DNA from: CAZAOY01 sp964486925
Lineage (GTDB): Bacteria; Bacillota; Clostridia; Oscillospirales; Ruminococcaceae
Direction of reading: 5' to 3'
Length of the DNA: 64,000 nucleotides
NCBI GenBank assembly: GCA_964486925.1
Contig: CAZAOY010000005.1
Coordinates: forward strand, 3,163-67,162
Shown in pieces: positions 43,488 to 52,420 of this stretch; the first letter of the stretch is position 1, and each line of letters opens with the position of its first letter. The position numbers and the translations under genes are program-made. The notes below the pieces were generated by a model. It did not search any database. It worked only from the letters and a program-made list of their open reading frames with translations, and was not told the origin of the DNA.

Positions 43488-44180
43488 GTGGCAAGGATAT
43501 TAATATGTGATGATGAGGCGGGACTTCGCTCGGTAATAAAACGGTATGCAACCTTTGAGGGGCACACCGTTACCGAAGCGGGGGATGGTATGCAGGCTGT
43601 CGAATTATGCCGTGAGATGGAGTTTGATATCATCATAATGGATGTTATGATGCCCGAGCTTGATGGATTTTCGGCGGTAAAGGAGATTAGAAAGGGATGT
43701 GACACCCCTGTAATAATGCTCTCTGCAAGGGGTGAGGAGTACGATAAGGTGTTAGGCTTTGAGGTTGGGGTGGACGATTATGTGGTAAAACCCTTCTCCT
43801 CAAAGGAGATTATGCTTCGTATTAGTGCAATACTTCGACGTACCGCAAAGAGCGGGGATACACATGTAGGTGCAGAGGATGAGGGACATGTTATCTTTGA
43901 AAAGGACGGATTTAAGGCGGATATAACCGCCTACAAGGTGTTTGTAGATGGTGTTTTGGTGGATATGGCGCCTAAGGAGTATGATCTGTTGTTCTTCTTA
44001 ATACGCAATAAAAATATAGCAGTACCTAGAGAAAAGCTACTCACCGAGGTGTGGGGGTACGATTACTTTGGGGACGATAGGACGCTAGACACCCATATGA
44101 AGCTACTACGGCGGCATATGGGCAGGTATGCACACTTTATAACCACGCTTAGAGGGTTAGGGTACAGATTTGATGGATAG
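43488..44180 (+). CDS. OmpR/PhoB-family response regulator
   Basis: A 230-residue regulator. The receiver domain contains CDDEAG, phospho-Asp in DIIIMDVMMPELDG, and KPFSSKE. The winged helix has MAPKEYDLLFFLIRNKNIAVPREKLL and RTLDTHMKLLRRHMG. The start codon is GTG at 43488 behind AGGGGGGAT. The downstream kinase overlaps its end by eight to eleven bases, so the two are a coupled pair. Upstream TTCAG repeats suggest autoregulation. Confidence 0.95.
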   Translation: MARILICDDEAGLRSVIKRYATFEGHTVTEAGDGMQAVELCREMEFDIIIMDVMMPELDGFSAVKEIRKGCDTPVIMLSARGEEYDKVLGFEVGVDDYVVKPFSSKEIMLRISAILRRTAKSGDTHVGAEDEGHVIFEKDGFKADITAYKVFVDGVLVDMAPKEYDLLFFLIRNKNIAVPREKLLTEVWGYDYFGDDRTLDTHMKLLRRHMGRYAHFITTLRGLGYRFDG

Positions 44181-45465
44181 ATTAAAGTTAAAGTGGAAGA
44201 TTGTAACGTATCTGCTTGCGTTTTGTGCACTGCTGTTAGTGATACTTTGGTTGTTTCAGACGGTATTTTTAAATGATGTATATAAGCTTATCCGTAAGGG
44301 TGAGATTATCAAAGCTATGGCGGTGGTGGAGTCAAACATCGATAGCGATAATCTGCAATCGGTGCTGTCCACACTTGCAAAGGATCATGATATACTTGTT
44401 ACCTTAACAGACGATTTTAAGCTTCCTCAGGTACTAAAGCCTGACCGCAGGGAGAGGAGGTTGTCTACAGAAGCGGTTACCGAAACCAAGGAGTTTGTGA
44501 CCCAAAACGGTAGTAAGGTATCGCTGACCTTCTACGCTATCATCACCCCTGTGACCGCTACTGTTACCACTATACGGTATCAGCTTTATATTATTACAGG
44601 GGTTATGGTAATACTTTCTGTATTAATTGCTATAATAATTGCAAAACGTATATCAAAGCCTATCGAAAAGATTAATGATAGTGCAAAGCTTCTTGCAAGC
44701 GGTGATTACAACACAAGCTTTTCAGGGCGGGGATTTTTGGAGATATACGAGCTTAGCCAGACCCTAAACACCGCCGCAACAGAGCTTTCAAAGGTGGAGG
44801 GCTTACGTAGAGAGCTAATGGCAAACATCTCCCATGACCTTCGCACCCCGCTAGCGCTAATCTACAGCTATGCCGAGATGATGCATGACTTTCCAACCGA
44901 GATAACCCCTGACCAGACCCAGCTTATAATAGACGAAACTAAACGTCTAACCTCACTGGTAAACGATATTATGGATATCTCAAAGCTGGAAAACGGTAGG
45001 ATGACCCTAACGCTTAAGGAGTATAACATTACAAAAAACATCGACCAGACGGTAAATAGGGTGTTTAACCTAGTTAAGAATGATGGCTATACCATAACAT
45101 TTGAGTGTCATGATGAGGTTATGATAACCGCCGACGAGGTAAAGATAACGCAAACACTCTATAACCTTCTTATCAATGCAATTAACTATTGCGGAGATAA
45201 CAAAAAGGTGGTGGTTAGACAGCGAGTTACGGATAGCGTGGTGACAATCGAGGTAATAGATTATGGTGAGGGGATTTCAGAGGAGAATCTACCATATATC
45301 TGGGACAGATACTACAAGGTGGATAAAGCTCACAAGCGTGCTGTTACTGGAACAGGAATCGGGTTGTCCATCGTAAAACGTATCGTAACCCTACACGGCG
45401 GAAGCTGTGGCGTAAGCTCAAAACTGGGAGAAGGCAGTACCTTCTGGTTTTCGCTTAGGCTGTAG
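44173..45465 (+). CDS. Membrane sensor histidine kinase
   Basis: A 430-residue kinase with membrane helices near 12-32 and 142-165 flanking a roughly 110-residue outer sensor region. A HAMP linker (AKRISKPIEKINDSAKLLASGDY), the H-box MANISHDLRTPLALIYSY, and ATP-binding boxes (LYNLLINAINYCGD, DYGEGISEENLPYIWDRYYK, GTGIGLSIVKRIV) follow. It pairs with the overlapping regulator. The signal is unknown. The ATG at 44173 is preferred; an adjacent TTG at 44170 is also possible. Confidence 0.94.
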   Translation: MDRLKLKWKIVTYLLAFCALLLVILWLFQTVFLNDVYKLIRKGEIIKAMAVVESNIDSDNLQSVLSTLAKDHDILVTLTDDFKLPQVLKPDRRERRLSTEAVTETKEFVTQNGSKVSLTFYAIITPVTATVTTIRYQLYIITGVMVILSVLIAIIIAKRISKPIEKINDSAKLLASGDYNTSFSGRGFLEIYELSQTLNTAATELSKVEGLRRELMANISHDLRTPLALIYSYAEMMHDFPTEITPDQTQLIIDETKRLTSLVNDIMDISKLENGRMTLTLKEYNITKNIDQTVNRVFNLVKNDGYTITFECHDEVMITADEVKITQTLYNLLINAINYCGDNKKVVVRQRVTDSVVTIEVIDYGEGISEENLPYIWDRYYKVDKAHKRAVTGTGIGLSIVKRIVTLHGGSCGVSSKLGEGSTFWFSLRL

Positions 45466-45507
45466 GGTAGGGTAAAATAATATTGAGAATAGAAAGAAGG
45501 ATTATGA

Positions 45508-45586
45508 TAGGGTTCACATGCAGTGTAACCCTATCTCTACGATTGAATTGTAAACCCATTGTAGGGAAAGCGTTGCATGCGTTCAT
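45508..45586 (+). repeat. Two-hairpin dispersed element, copy 2
   Basis: GGGTT-N-AACCC hairpin (45510-45531), a spacer containing TTGTAA and GTAGGG, then GCGTTGCATGCGTT. The order and spacer words match the element at 60655-60731. It lies in the 160-base gap between convergent genes and may end both transcripts. Confidence 0.5.
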
Positions 45587-45625
45587 ATAAGTATGAATTT
45601 AAAGCTATAAAAGAAATGCTACAAT

Positions 45626-46357
45626 TTAATTCCATAAATCCCCACAGTAGATAACGATACCACAGTCTAGTAGTGTGTCACCTGCACTAAGGATGGACAC
45701 CCCATGGTATCGAGCAAAATCGATGAACAATTTTTTATCTGTTAGATTATCTACATTTCCTGTCATTAGTAATGTGTTTTTGTTAATTAACCCACCGCAA
45801 CCGCCGATAAATCCATGCTCGTAGGGTGGCAGAGAGATACCTATAGGCGAGATTAATAAACAGTCGATAGCGTGGCTTATCGCCGCTTTGTGGATTGAGG
45901 GGTCGGTGGTAACAAATGCGTTATCCCCAATCCTAAGACAGGAGCAGTTTGCATACCCTTGTGGTACATCCGCTATGGTGTAGCTGTTATTATGGTAGTA
46001 GGATAATACCTTACTACTGGTATGTTTTACGTTACAGAAAACGACATTTTTAACGAAAAAACTGTTTAGTAGGATATCCTGCGGGTAACGCCTACCTAAA
46101 GGGGTGTCCTCGGTAATTACGTTAAAACCTGCGATTTCTAGCGATGTTTTGAGGTCTATACAGCGGTGGTATACCACCACGTCACGACTGTTTGCCAGAA
46201 AATGACAGAAAATGTCGGCGTGGGTTGAGATAGGGTACGGCAGATCAGAGTTAGGAGTAAAGGTAACTACCTTTACTCCTAACTCTTTAATATTGTTAAC
46301 GATATGGCTGTAGTTGTCACTTTTACAAATGACAACGTAACAGTCTTTAGTGTTCAT
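45626..46357 (-). CDS. DUF6873-like (GME-fold) protein of unknown function
   Basis: A 243-residue protein. Spaced motifs (DLPYPISTHADIFCHFL, DTPLGRRYPQDILLN, VPQGYANCSCLRIGD, HGFIGGCGG, SAGDTLLDCGIVIY) resemble DUF6873, placed in the guanidino-modifying-enzyme superfamily; I recall this from pattern and cannot verify it. Conserved Asp, His and Cys residues would suit such an enzyme, but no activity is known. The ATG at 46357 follows GGAG by six bases and overlaps the end of the thioesterase gene by 11 bases, so the two are probably translated together. Confidence 0.65.
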   Translation of the reverse strand: MNTKDCYVVICKSDNYSHIVNNIKELGVKVVTFTPNSDLPYPISTHADIFCHFLANSRDVVVYHRCIDLKTSLEIAGFNVITEDTPLGRRYPQDILLNSFFVKNVVFCNVKHTSSKVLSYYHNNSYTIADVPQGYANCSCLRIGDNAFVTTDPSIHKAAISHAIDCLLISPIGISLPPYEHGFIGGCGGLINKNTLLMTGNVDNLTDKKLFIDFARYHGVSILSAGDTLLDCGIVIYCGDLWN

Positions 46358-46811
46358 GCTTAACTCCAAGGCGGTCACATACCTTAATGTAAGCGTTAAT
46401 CTCCTCGGTAGTTTCTGGTCTTAGTGCAGGAGCAGGGGTAGGTCTAGCATGCTCGTCAAGTGCTACAAAGATTAAGTTTGCGGTGTTAGTTACCTGTCTA
46501 GCACCTGTAGAAAGGTTTTCGGAAAGTACCTCCACCTTTGTATGGATAGAGCTAGTTCCAACGTAGACAACCTTAGCGTTTAGGATAACCATCTCACCCA
46601 TGCGTACAGGATGTTTAAAGGTTAGGCTGTCCACCGAAACGGTAGCTACCGTCTTGTTAGCGTGACGGGTTGCGGCTAGCGCTCCCGCAATGTCAATCCA
46701 GTGCATTAGACGTCCGCCTAGCAGATTGCCTAGTAGGTTTGTGTCGTTTGGCAGGACAAGCTCGGTCATAGTAACTGCGGTTTGAGATGGGGTTTTACTT
46801 ATTATATTCAT
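46347..46811 (-). CDS. Hotdog-fold acyl-CoA thioesterase
   Basis: A 154-residue YciA/BACH-type thioesterase that hydrolyses acyl-CoA. NLLGGRLMHWIDIAGALAATRHA carries the catalytic region with its Asp, and VDSLTFKHPVRMGEMVILNAKVVYVGTSSIHTKVEV is the family core. AAAGGA precedes the ATG. The substrate is probably short- or medium-chain acyl-CoA, not determinable here. It lies downstream of pncB and upstream of the DUF6873-like gene. Confidence 0.9.
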   Translation of the reverse strand: MNIISKTPSQTAVTMTELVLPNDTNLLGNLLGGRLMHWIDIAGALAATRHANKTVATVSVDSLTFKHPVRMGEMVILNAKVVYVGTSSIHTKVEVLSENLSTGARQVTNTANLIFVALDEHARPTPAPALRPETTEEINAYIKVCDRLGVKHEH

Positions 46812-46860
46812 AGGTTTTTCCTTTCATTTTGCATACATTGTCAAGATTTGTAGAATTATG

Positions 46861-48282
46861 TTATCTTGCTGTATATCGGCTGATTAGTTCCTTTTTAAGG
46901 TCGTATAGGCTATCTGAGATATCCACCTTGTACTCCTGTGGGGTGGTGATACGAAGGTGCTCCTCCCAGAAGTCGTTTATGTTTTTCCTTGTATTTTCCC
47001 GTGCCTTTTCCATATTTGGAACCTCCTTTACTACACCGTTGTCGAAATAAATCGATAAAAGGTTTACAAAGTAGATGTTTTGCAGAGTAGTTTTCTTCCA
47101 AGTTAAGGTAGGGTGGTAGATGGTTAAAGGTTTGGTTTCATCAAACGTTTCGTCGGCTAGGGAGATTAGATCGGCAACCGCCTTTCTGCTGTTTTTATCA
47201 AACAGCCTATACACCGTTTTAGCGGAAGGGTTTGTGGTCTTTTGGATGTTTTCGGACAGCTTCATCTTCGGCACACCCTCTAGCTGTGACAGCTTATACA
47301 CCCCGCCTAATGCAGGAGAGTTAAAGCTTGTGATAAGCTTTGTACCCACACCGTACACATCAATCCTAGCACCCTGTAGAATAAGACTCTGGATTGTATA
47401 TTCGTCAAGGTCATTTGTGGCGTAGATTTTAACCTCTGTGTGACCGGTAGCGTCCAACATGGCTCGTGCTTTTTTGCTAAGGTATGCTAGATCCCCGCTA
47501 TCAAGGCGGATTCCGATAGGGGTTTTACCAATTGCCTTTAGCTCGTTAAACACCGTTATAGCGTTAGGTACACCGCTCTTTAATACATCAAAGGTATCCA
47601 CCAATAGGATACATTTATCGGGAAACTCCCTTGCGTATGCTCTAAAAGCTTCCAGCTCGCTGTCAAAGGACATAACCCAGCTATGGGCATGAGTCCCGCT
47701 AACAGGGATTGAGAAAGCCTTACCCGCTAGCACATTGCTACTGCTAGCCACCCCGCTAAGGTAGGCGGCACGTGCTCCGTATAGCGCCGCGTCTGAACCC
47801 TGCGCCCGCCGAAGTCCAAAGTCCGACACAGCACAAGGCGTAGCTACCCGTACAATACGGCTAGCCTTAGTGGATATTAAGGTCTGGTGGTTTATTATAT
47901 TAAGAAGTCCGGTTTCGATAAGCTGACCTTCAAGTAAACCGCCCTCAACACGAATCATAGGTTCATGAGGAAAGGCGATTGTACCCTCGTCCATAGCGTA
48001 GATCCTACCTGTAAATCTAAAGGCTTTTAGATAGGACAAAAAGTCCTCATCAAATAACCTAAGTGTGCGAAGATACTCTATATCGGAGTCGGAGAATGAA
48101 AGGTTTTGAATATATTCAAGTAGTTGTTCTAACCCCGCAAACACCACAAACGGGCTTTCATCATGGCGGCGGTAGAACATATCAAATACCGCTCTCTGCT
48201 TGTGTTTGCCCTCTTTAAAGTAGCCATATGCCATGGTAAGCTGGTATAGGTCGGTTAGTAGTGACTGATCCTTGTTAATCAT
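46861..48282 (-). CDS. pncB: Nicotinate phosphoribosyltransferase
   Basis: PncB makes nicotinate mononucleotide from nicotinate and PRPP in NAD salvage. The 473-residue protein shows LLTDLYQLTMAYGYFKEG, FDMFYRRHDESPFVVFAGLEQLL, SDFGLRRAQGSDAALYGARAAYLSG, SGTHAHSWVMSF with the phosphorylated histidine region, and GIRLDSGDLAYLSKKAR. The length agrees with Firmicutes PncB. It overlaps the end of pncA by eight bases with a GGAG seven bases before its ATG, so the two genes are coupled. Confidence 0.95.
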   Translation of the reverse strand: MINKDQSLLTDLYQLTMAYGYFKEGKHKQRAVFDMFYRRHDESPFVVFAGLEQLLEYIQNLSFSDSDIEYLRTLRLFDEDFLSYLKAFRFTGRIYAMDEGTIAFPHEPMIRVEGGLLEGQLIETGLLNIINHQTLISTKASRIVRVATPCAVSDFGLRRAQGSDAALYGARAAYLSGVASSSNVLAGKAFSIPVSGTHAHSWVMSFDSELEAFRAYAREFPDKCILLVDTFDVLKSGVPNAITVFNELKAIGKTPIGIRLDSGDLAYLSKKARAMLDATGHTEVKIYATNDLDEYTIQSLILQGARIDVYGVGTKLITSFNSPALGGVYKLSQLEGVPKMKLSENIQKTTNPSAKTVYRLFDKNSRKAVADLISLADETFDETKPLTIYHPTLTWKKTTLQNIYFVNLLSIYFDNGVVKEVPNMEKARENTRKNINDFWEEHLRITTPQEYKVDISDSLYDLKKELISRYTAR

Positions 48283-48823
48283 CCTTATTCTCCATATTAA
48301 TAACGTTAATATGACAGCTTTGCATTACCTCTAAAGCACTTTTATGCTTCTCAATTGTGACCCCACTGCAACAGCGTGCGTCCACGGTAATATCAGCGCT
48401 TGGGATAAAGGTCTTAAGCAGTAATGCATTTGTCACAACACATATATCAGTAACTAACCCCACAAGCTCGATACTAACCTCGTTACCATACCGCTCCATA
48501 ATTGTATCTGATAGGGCAAGGCTTCCGAAGGTATTCTTTTCTATTATATGCGCTTCCTTTAGCGAGGGGATAACAGCGTTAATCTCGTCGGGGAAGTCGT
48601 GACCTGTAGTATCCTTAATGCAGTGGGGGACGGGTAGAAGCTTACCCTCGGGGGTGGAGAGGTAATCTGAAAAATGGGTGTCCTTTGTAAGGTATATAGG
48701 GTTATATCTATACTCACTAAGCTTTTCTAGCACAGACGGAAGTATCTCCTTAGCCTGTGGGGTGGATAGCGAGCCGTCTAAAAAATCGTTTTGCATGTCA
48801 ATTACTATTAAAATCTTCTGCAT
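48275..48823 (-). CDS. pncA: Nicotinamidase / isochorismatase-family hydrolase
   Basis: A 182-residue cysteine hydrolase that converts nicotinamide to nicotinate. The catalytic Asp is in IVIDMQNDFLDGSLS, the Lys in EKNTFGSLAL, and the nucleophile Cys in LVGLVTDICVVTNALL; zinc-site residues lie in LTKDTHFSDYLST. Direct coupling to pncB makes nicotinamidase much more likely than another isochorismatase-family activity. AAAAGGAG precedes the ATG. Confidence 0.93.
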   Translation of the reverse strand: MQKILIVIDMQNDFLDGSLSTPQAKEILPSVLEKLSEYRYNPIYLTKDTHFSDYLSTPEGKLLPVPHCIKDTTGHDFPDEINAVIPSLKEAHIIEKNTFGSLALSDTIMERYGNEVSIELVGLVTDICVVTNALLLKTFIPSADITVDARCCSGVTIEKHKSALEVMQSCHINVINMENKDD

Positions 48824-48947
48824 TTGTATCTCCTTTTGGGATCTTTACATATTATGTACCAAATAGGTTTTAAAGCTTATAATTAAAAATTTTGATAGCT
48901 TAAGCTTTATAACTTTGTACTAAATGCGTAAAGGTGGTATTTTTATT

Positions 48948-49628
48948 ATGAATAAATATCTTAAAATGCTTTCATACTGTGGGTATGCCTATCTTGACGA
49001 CCAACCAAAGCTAACTAGCGAGGAGGTCATAGTCATAGATGACAAGGGAACAGATGTGCAGTGCTATATAAGGGTAAGGGCGAAGAAGATAATTATAACC
49101 TTTAGAGGTTCAGAATCAAAGAAGGATTGGGACGCTGATCTAAACTTTAAGAAGATGGTAATGCCATACGATAACATGGCTGGCAAGATCAAGGTACATT
49201 CGGGGTTCATTACCTCCTACAAGGACAAAAATATTCGGGATAGGATAGCCCAGATTATACGTCAGTATAATGATAGACAAAAGATATACATTACAGGTCA
49301 TTCTTACGGAGCGGCGCTTGCTATGCTGTGTGCGGTTGATCTACAGTACAACTTCCCTAATAAATACTATGAGGTGTATCTATACGGTTGTCCTCGTGTA
49401 GGGAACGCGGCGTTTGTTAAATCCTATAATAAACGTGTTGTAAACACCTTTAGGGTGGAGAACGGCAACGATGCAGTAACAAAAGTTCCCTTTAATCTAA
49501 TGGGATACCGCCATGCAGGGGTAAAGATACGTGTAGGCGGGGTACGGGTAATGGGGCTTTATGTTAAGGGTAGTCACGCAGTAAGCTCCTACTGGAAGTC
49601 AATTGTAAGGCGGCAGGATCTATTATAA
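48948..49628 (+). CDS. Class 3 lipase-family alpha/beta hydrolase
   Basis: A 226-residue protein with the class 3 lipase layout: ITFRGSESKKDWDADLNF near 50-67, the nucleophile S119 in TGHSYGAALAML, an acidic residue in ENGNDAVTKVP, and a histidine near the end (GSHAVSSYW). No signal peptide, so it is probably cytoplasmic and may act on lipids or esters inside the cell. The ATG at 48948 is preferred over 48924 because AAGGTGG lies between them. Substrate unknown. Confidence 0.87.
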   Translation: MNKYLKMLSYCGYAYLDDQPKLTSEEVIVIDDKGTDVQCYIRVRAKKIIITFRGSESKKDWDADLNFKKMVMPYDNMAGKIKVHSGFITSYKDKNIRDRIAQIIRQYNDRQKIYITGHSYGAALAMLCAVDLQYNFPNKYYEVYLYGCPRVGNAAFVKSYNKRVVNTFRVENGNDAVTKVPFNLMGYRHAGVKIRVGGVRVMGLYVKGSHAVSSYWKSIVRRQDLL

Positions 49629-49908
49629 CTAATAAAGTATAGTATCTGCCTTAAAACAAAGTATACTATTATTCTATAGTTTTGTCAATAGCTTAGATAA
49701 AAGTTAGCATTTAACGAAATAATTAAACTGTTTTTGTATGATAGCATAGTGATTTGTATGCATAATAGATAAATATATATTGTAGAATTTAATCTGTAAA
49801 TGTTAAATCTTAAGATTTGTTAAGGATTTAACGTGTTTTATAGGTGAAACAATAAAAAATAATATAAAATAGACAAAATAAGATGGTATTATTATACTTT
49901 TTCGTGCA
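49629..49908. other. AT-rich intergenic region without recognisable gene
   Basis: This stretch is very AT-rich and contains only short runs of coding potential. No RNA gene or stable hairpin stood out. It precedes the ung promoter. Confidence 0.5.
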
Positions 49909-49937
49909 TTGAAAAATTATCCATAATGTGATATAAT
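49909..49937 (+). promoter_or_regulatory. Sigma-A promoter of ung
   Basis: TTGAAA (49909-49914), 17-base spacer, TATAAT (49932-49937). The transcript would have a leader of about 100 bases before the start codon. Confidence 0.75.
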
Positions 49938-50042
49938 ATATATAAAAATTAATCTAGTTTTAGATTATTATTGTGCAATAACTCAAAGAGTTACTAAGCA
50001 TATATCTAGTTGTTATGTTACGTTACAGAAAGAAGGATGTTA

Positions 50043-50753
50043 ATGTTTGCGACAGCGATTAATAATGATTGGGACAGCTTTTTCAAAAGGGAGATGAGTA
50101 AACAATACTTTACCCGCCTTAAAACTCAACTCGCCCTTGAATATAAAAACTTTAGTGTGTTGCCGAAGTCAGAGGATGTATTTAAAGCCTTTAAACTAAC
50201 GCCGCTTAAAAGTGTTAAGGTGGTAATACTTGGTCAAGATCCATACTATAACAAGGATAAATCCACAGGGCTAGCCTTTTCGGTTCCTAAATCTGTAAAG
50301 ATTCCACCAAGTCTACTTAATATATTTAAAGAATTAAATGATGATCTTTCGGTACCCATCCCAGATCATGGATGTCTAGAGGGTTGGGCACGTCAGGGGG
50401 TACTTTTACTAAACTCACTACTTACCGTTAGGGAGGATCACCCTAACTCTCATGTCAATCTAGGTTGGGAAAGCTTTATAAGCAATGCATTAGCTGAGGT
50501 TTCTAGCCTTGACCAGCCTGTGGTATTTATCCTATGGGGCAACAACGCAAAGGCAAAGGCAGGGGTACTTACAAATAAAAACCACCTTGTACTTACAGGA
50601 TACCATCCAAGCCCTTTATCCGCAAAGCGTGGATTCTTTGGATGCCGTCACTTCTCTTTAGCAAATAAATTTCTGGTTAATAACGGTGTAGAGCCTATAA
50701 ATTGGGATGTAAATGCAATTATAGAACACAAGCAGCAGTTTTTGTTTGTGTAG
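50043..50753 (+). CDS. ung: Uracil-DNA glycosylase (family 1)
   Basis: Ung removes uracil from DNA. The 236-residue protein has the catalytic loop VVILGQDPYYNKDKSTGLAFSV with its Asp, LLLNSLLTVREDHPNSHVNLGW, FILWGNNAKAK, and the minor-groove loop HPSPLSAKRGFFGCRHFSLAN with the active-site histidine. The ATG at 50043 is chosen for AGAAGG six bases upstream; an in-frame ATG at 50037 is too close. Confidence 0.97.
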   Translation: MFATAINNDWDSFFKREMSKQYFTRLKTQLALEYKNFSVLPKSEDVFKAFKLTPLKSVKVVILGQDPYYNKDKSTGLAFSVPKSVKIPPSLLNIFKELNDDLSVPIPDHGCLEGWARQGVLLLNSLLTVREDHPNSHVNLGWESFISNALAEVSSLDQPVVFILWGNNAKAKAGVLTNKNHLVLTGYHPSPLSAKRGFFGCRHFSLANKFLVNNGVEPINWDVNAIIEHKQQFLFV

Positions 50754-50892
50754 GTTTTGATATTGCTTGCTATCTTTACATATTAAATGATTAATACAGC
50801 ATGAGCAAAACAAAGCATTTGAGCGTAAAATAGATTATACCTTAATAATTATAGCCGTATTTTTAGTAAAATAAAAATATCTGTATAAACTA

Positions 50893-50921
50893 TTGACAAA
50901 TTGTGTTTTTTAATGTAGAAT
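50893..50921 (+). promoter_or_regulatory. Sigma-A promoter of potABCD
   Basis: TTGACA (50893-50898), 17 bases, TAGAAT (50916-50921). Transcription should start near 50928, a few bases before the large stem-loop. Confidence 0.85.
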
Positions 50922-50934
50922 TTAGTTGGGGTTT

Positions 50935-50990
50935 TGTGCCCATACTAATACTGTAGGACTTTAATGGACTTCGCTATTAGTATGGGCATA
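50935..50990 (+). promoter_or_regulatory. Leader stem-loop of the potABCD mRNA
   Basis: A perfect 14-bp stem (50937-50950 with 50975-50988), extendable to 16 with a G-U and a U-A pair, encloses a 24-base loop. It would be the first thing transcribed. No T run follows, so it is not a normal terminator. It may stabilise the mRNA, bind a regulator as DNA, or sense a ligand. The loop does not match a riboswitch I know. Confidence 0.7.
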
Positions 50991-51022
50991 TTGCTTACAT
51001 ATTATTAAAGGAGCGTTGATAA

Positions 51023-52417
51023 ATGAAAACAAACAAAGACATATTAGTGGATTTAAAGGGTGTTACAATGTCTTATGAGGATGATCTTATCCTTGACCAC
51101 ATCGATTTAAAGGTGTTAGATAAAGAGTTTGTTACACTGCTAGGTCCATCAGGTTGCGGAAAGACCACGACATTAAGGGTGATTGGTGGATTTATATCAC
51201 CAGACAGCGGTGATGTCTTTCTTGAGGGCAAGCGGATTAATGATATCCCCCCACATAAGCGGCCAATTAATACTGTTTTTCAAAAATACGCTTTATTCCC
51301 ACACTTAAATGTGTTTGAAAATGTAGCTTTTGGGCTTAGGGTAAATAAAGTTCCAAAAGATGAAATTGTAACTAGGGTAAAGAAGATGCTTGAAATTGTT
51401 GATCTTAAGGGCTTTGAAAGACGAAGGGTTACAAGGCTTTCAGGCGGTCAGCAACAACGTGTGGCGATTGCACGTGCTTTGGTAAACCATCCTAAAATCC
51501 TGCTTTTAGATGAGCCGCTTGGGGCGCTTGATCTAAAGCTTAGAAAAGAGATGCAGCTAGAGCTTAAAAAGATACAAAAGCAGCTTTCCATTACCTTTAT
51601 ATATGTAACCCACGACCAAGAGGAAGCGCTTACCATGTCGGATACCATCGTGGTTATGAAGGACGGTGTAATTCAGCAGATCGGTACGCCTGAAGATATC
51701 TACAATGAGCCTAAAAACGCATTCGTTGCTGATTTTATCGGGGAGAGTAACATCTTCGACGGCACAATGATAGATGACTACCTTGTATCCTTCTCGGGGC
51801 AACAGTTTAGGTGCTCTGACAAAGGGTTTGATAAAAATCAGCCGGTTGACGTTGTAATAAGACCGGAAGATATAACGCTATCGTCTAAGGAAAACTCCTC
51901 CCATCTATGGGGTGAGGTAACTGGGGTAGTGTTTAAGGGTGTGCACTATGAGATGAACGTTGTCTGTAACGGTCTAAACTGGATGGTGCATTCCACAAAA
52001 TCTCAAAACATCGGTGACTTTGTAGGGATAATGTTAACCCCAGAGGATATCCATATAATGAACAAGCTGTTTAAGGGAGATACTAACATTGTAAGCGGTG
52101 TTGTCACCGAGGAGAATACAATAGAGTTCTTTGATATTACCTTTACAAGGGATAACCTAGGACTTGATGTTGGTACGAAGGTAACCCTTAACATATCACC
52201 TAAGGATATCGAGGTTGTTTCCCTTGATATTGCAGATCTTAGGGTTTATCTTGAATCCCTTATCTACAAGGGTGCGTACAACGAGCTTATCGTCTTTACA
52301 AACGATAAGAGCATTATGCTGCATTCACAAAATGATGAACAGGTTGCAACCGACATCGGTATTAAATTTAACTTTGACAATATTGTCATAACTCCTACAG
52401 CAAAGTCGGAGGTGTAG
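51023..52417 (+). CDS. potA: Spermidine/putrescine ABC transporter ATPase, extended form
   Basis: A 464-residue ATPase, about 100 longer than ordinary PotA. The ATPase domain has LLGPSGCGKTTTLRV, FQKYALFPHLNVFENV, RLSGGQQQRVAIARAL and ILLLDEPLGALD. A TOBE-like domain follows (about 270-350, VDVVIRPEDITLSS to LTPEDIHIM). A second, similar segment fills 370-460 (GTKVTLNISPKDIEVVSL, LESLIYKGAYNELIVFTND), apparently a duplicated TOBE domain that could add a regulatory ligand site. AAAGGAG precedes the ATG. It is the first gene of potABCD. Confidence 0.94.
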   Translation: MKTNKDILVDLKGVTMSYEDDLILDHIDLKVLDKEFVTLLGPSGCGKTTTLRVIGGFISPDSGDVFLEGKRINDIPPHKRPINTVFQKYALFPHLNVFENVAFGLRVNKVPKDEIVTRVKKMLEIVDLKGFERRRVTRLSGGQQQRVAIARALVNHPKILLLDEPLGALDLKLRKEMQLELKKIQKQLSITFIYVTHDQEEALTMSDTIVVMKDGVIQQIGTPEDIYNEPKNAFVADFIGESNIFDGTMIDDYLVSFSGQQFRCSDKGFDKNQPVDVVIRPEDITLSSKENSSHLWGEVTGVVFKGVHYEMNVVCNGLNWMVHSTKSQNIGDFVGIMLTPEDIHIMNKLFKGDTNIVSGVVTEENTIEFFDITFTRDNLGLDVGTKVTLNISPKDIEVVSLDIADLRVYLESLIYKGAYNELIVFTNDKSIMLHSQNDEQVATDIGIKFNFDNIVITPTAKSEV

Positions 52418-52420
52418 CGG

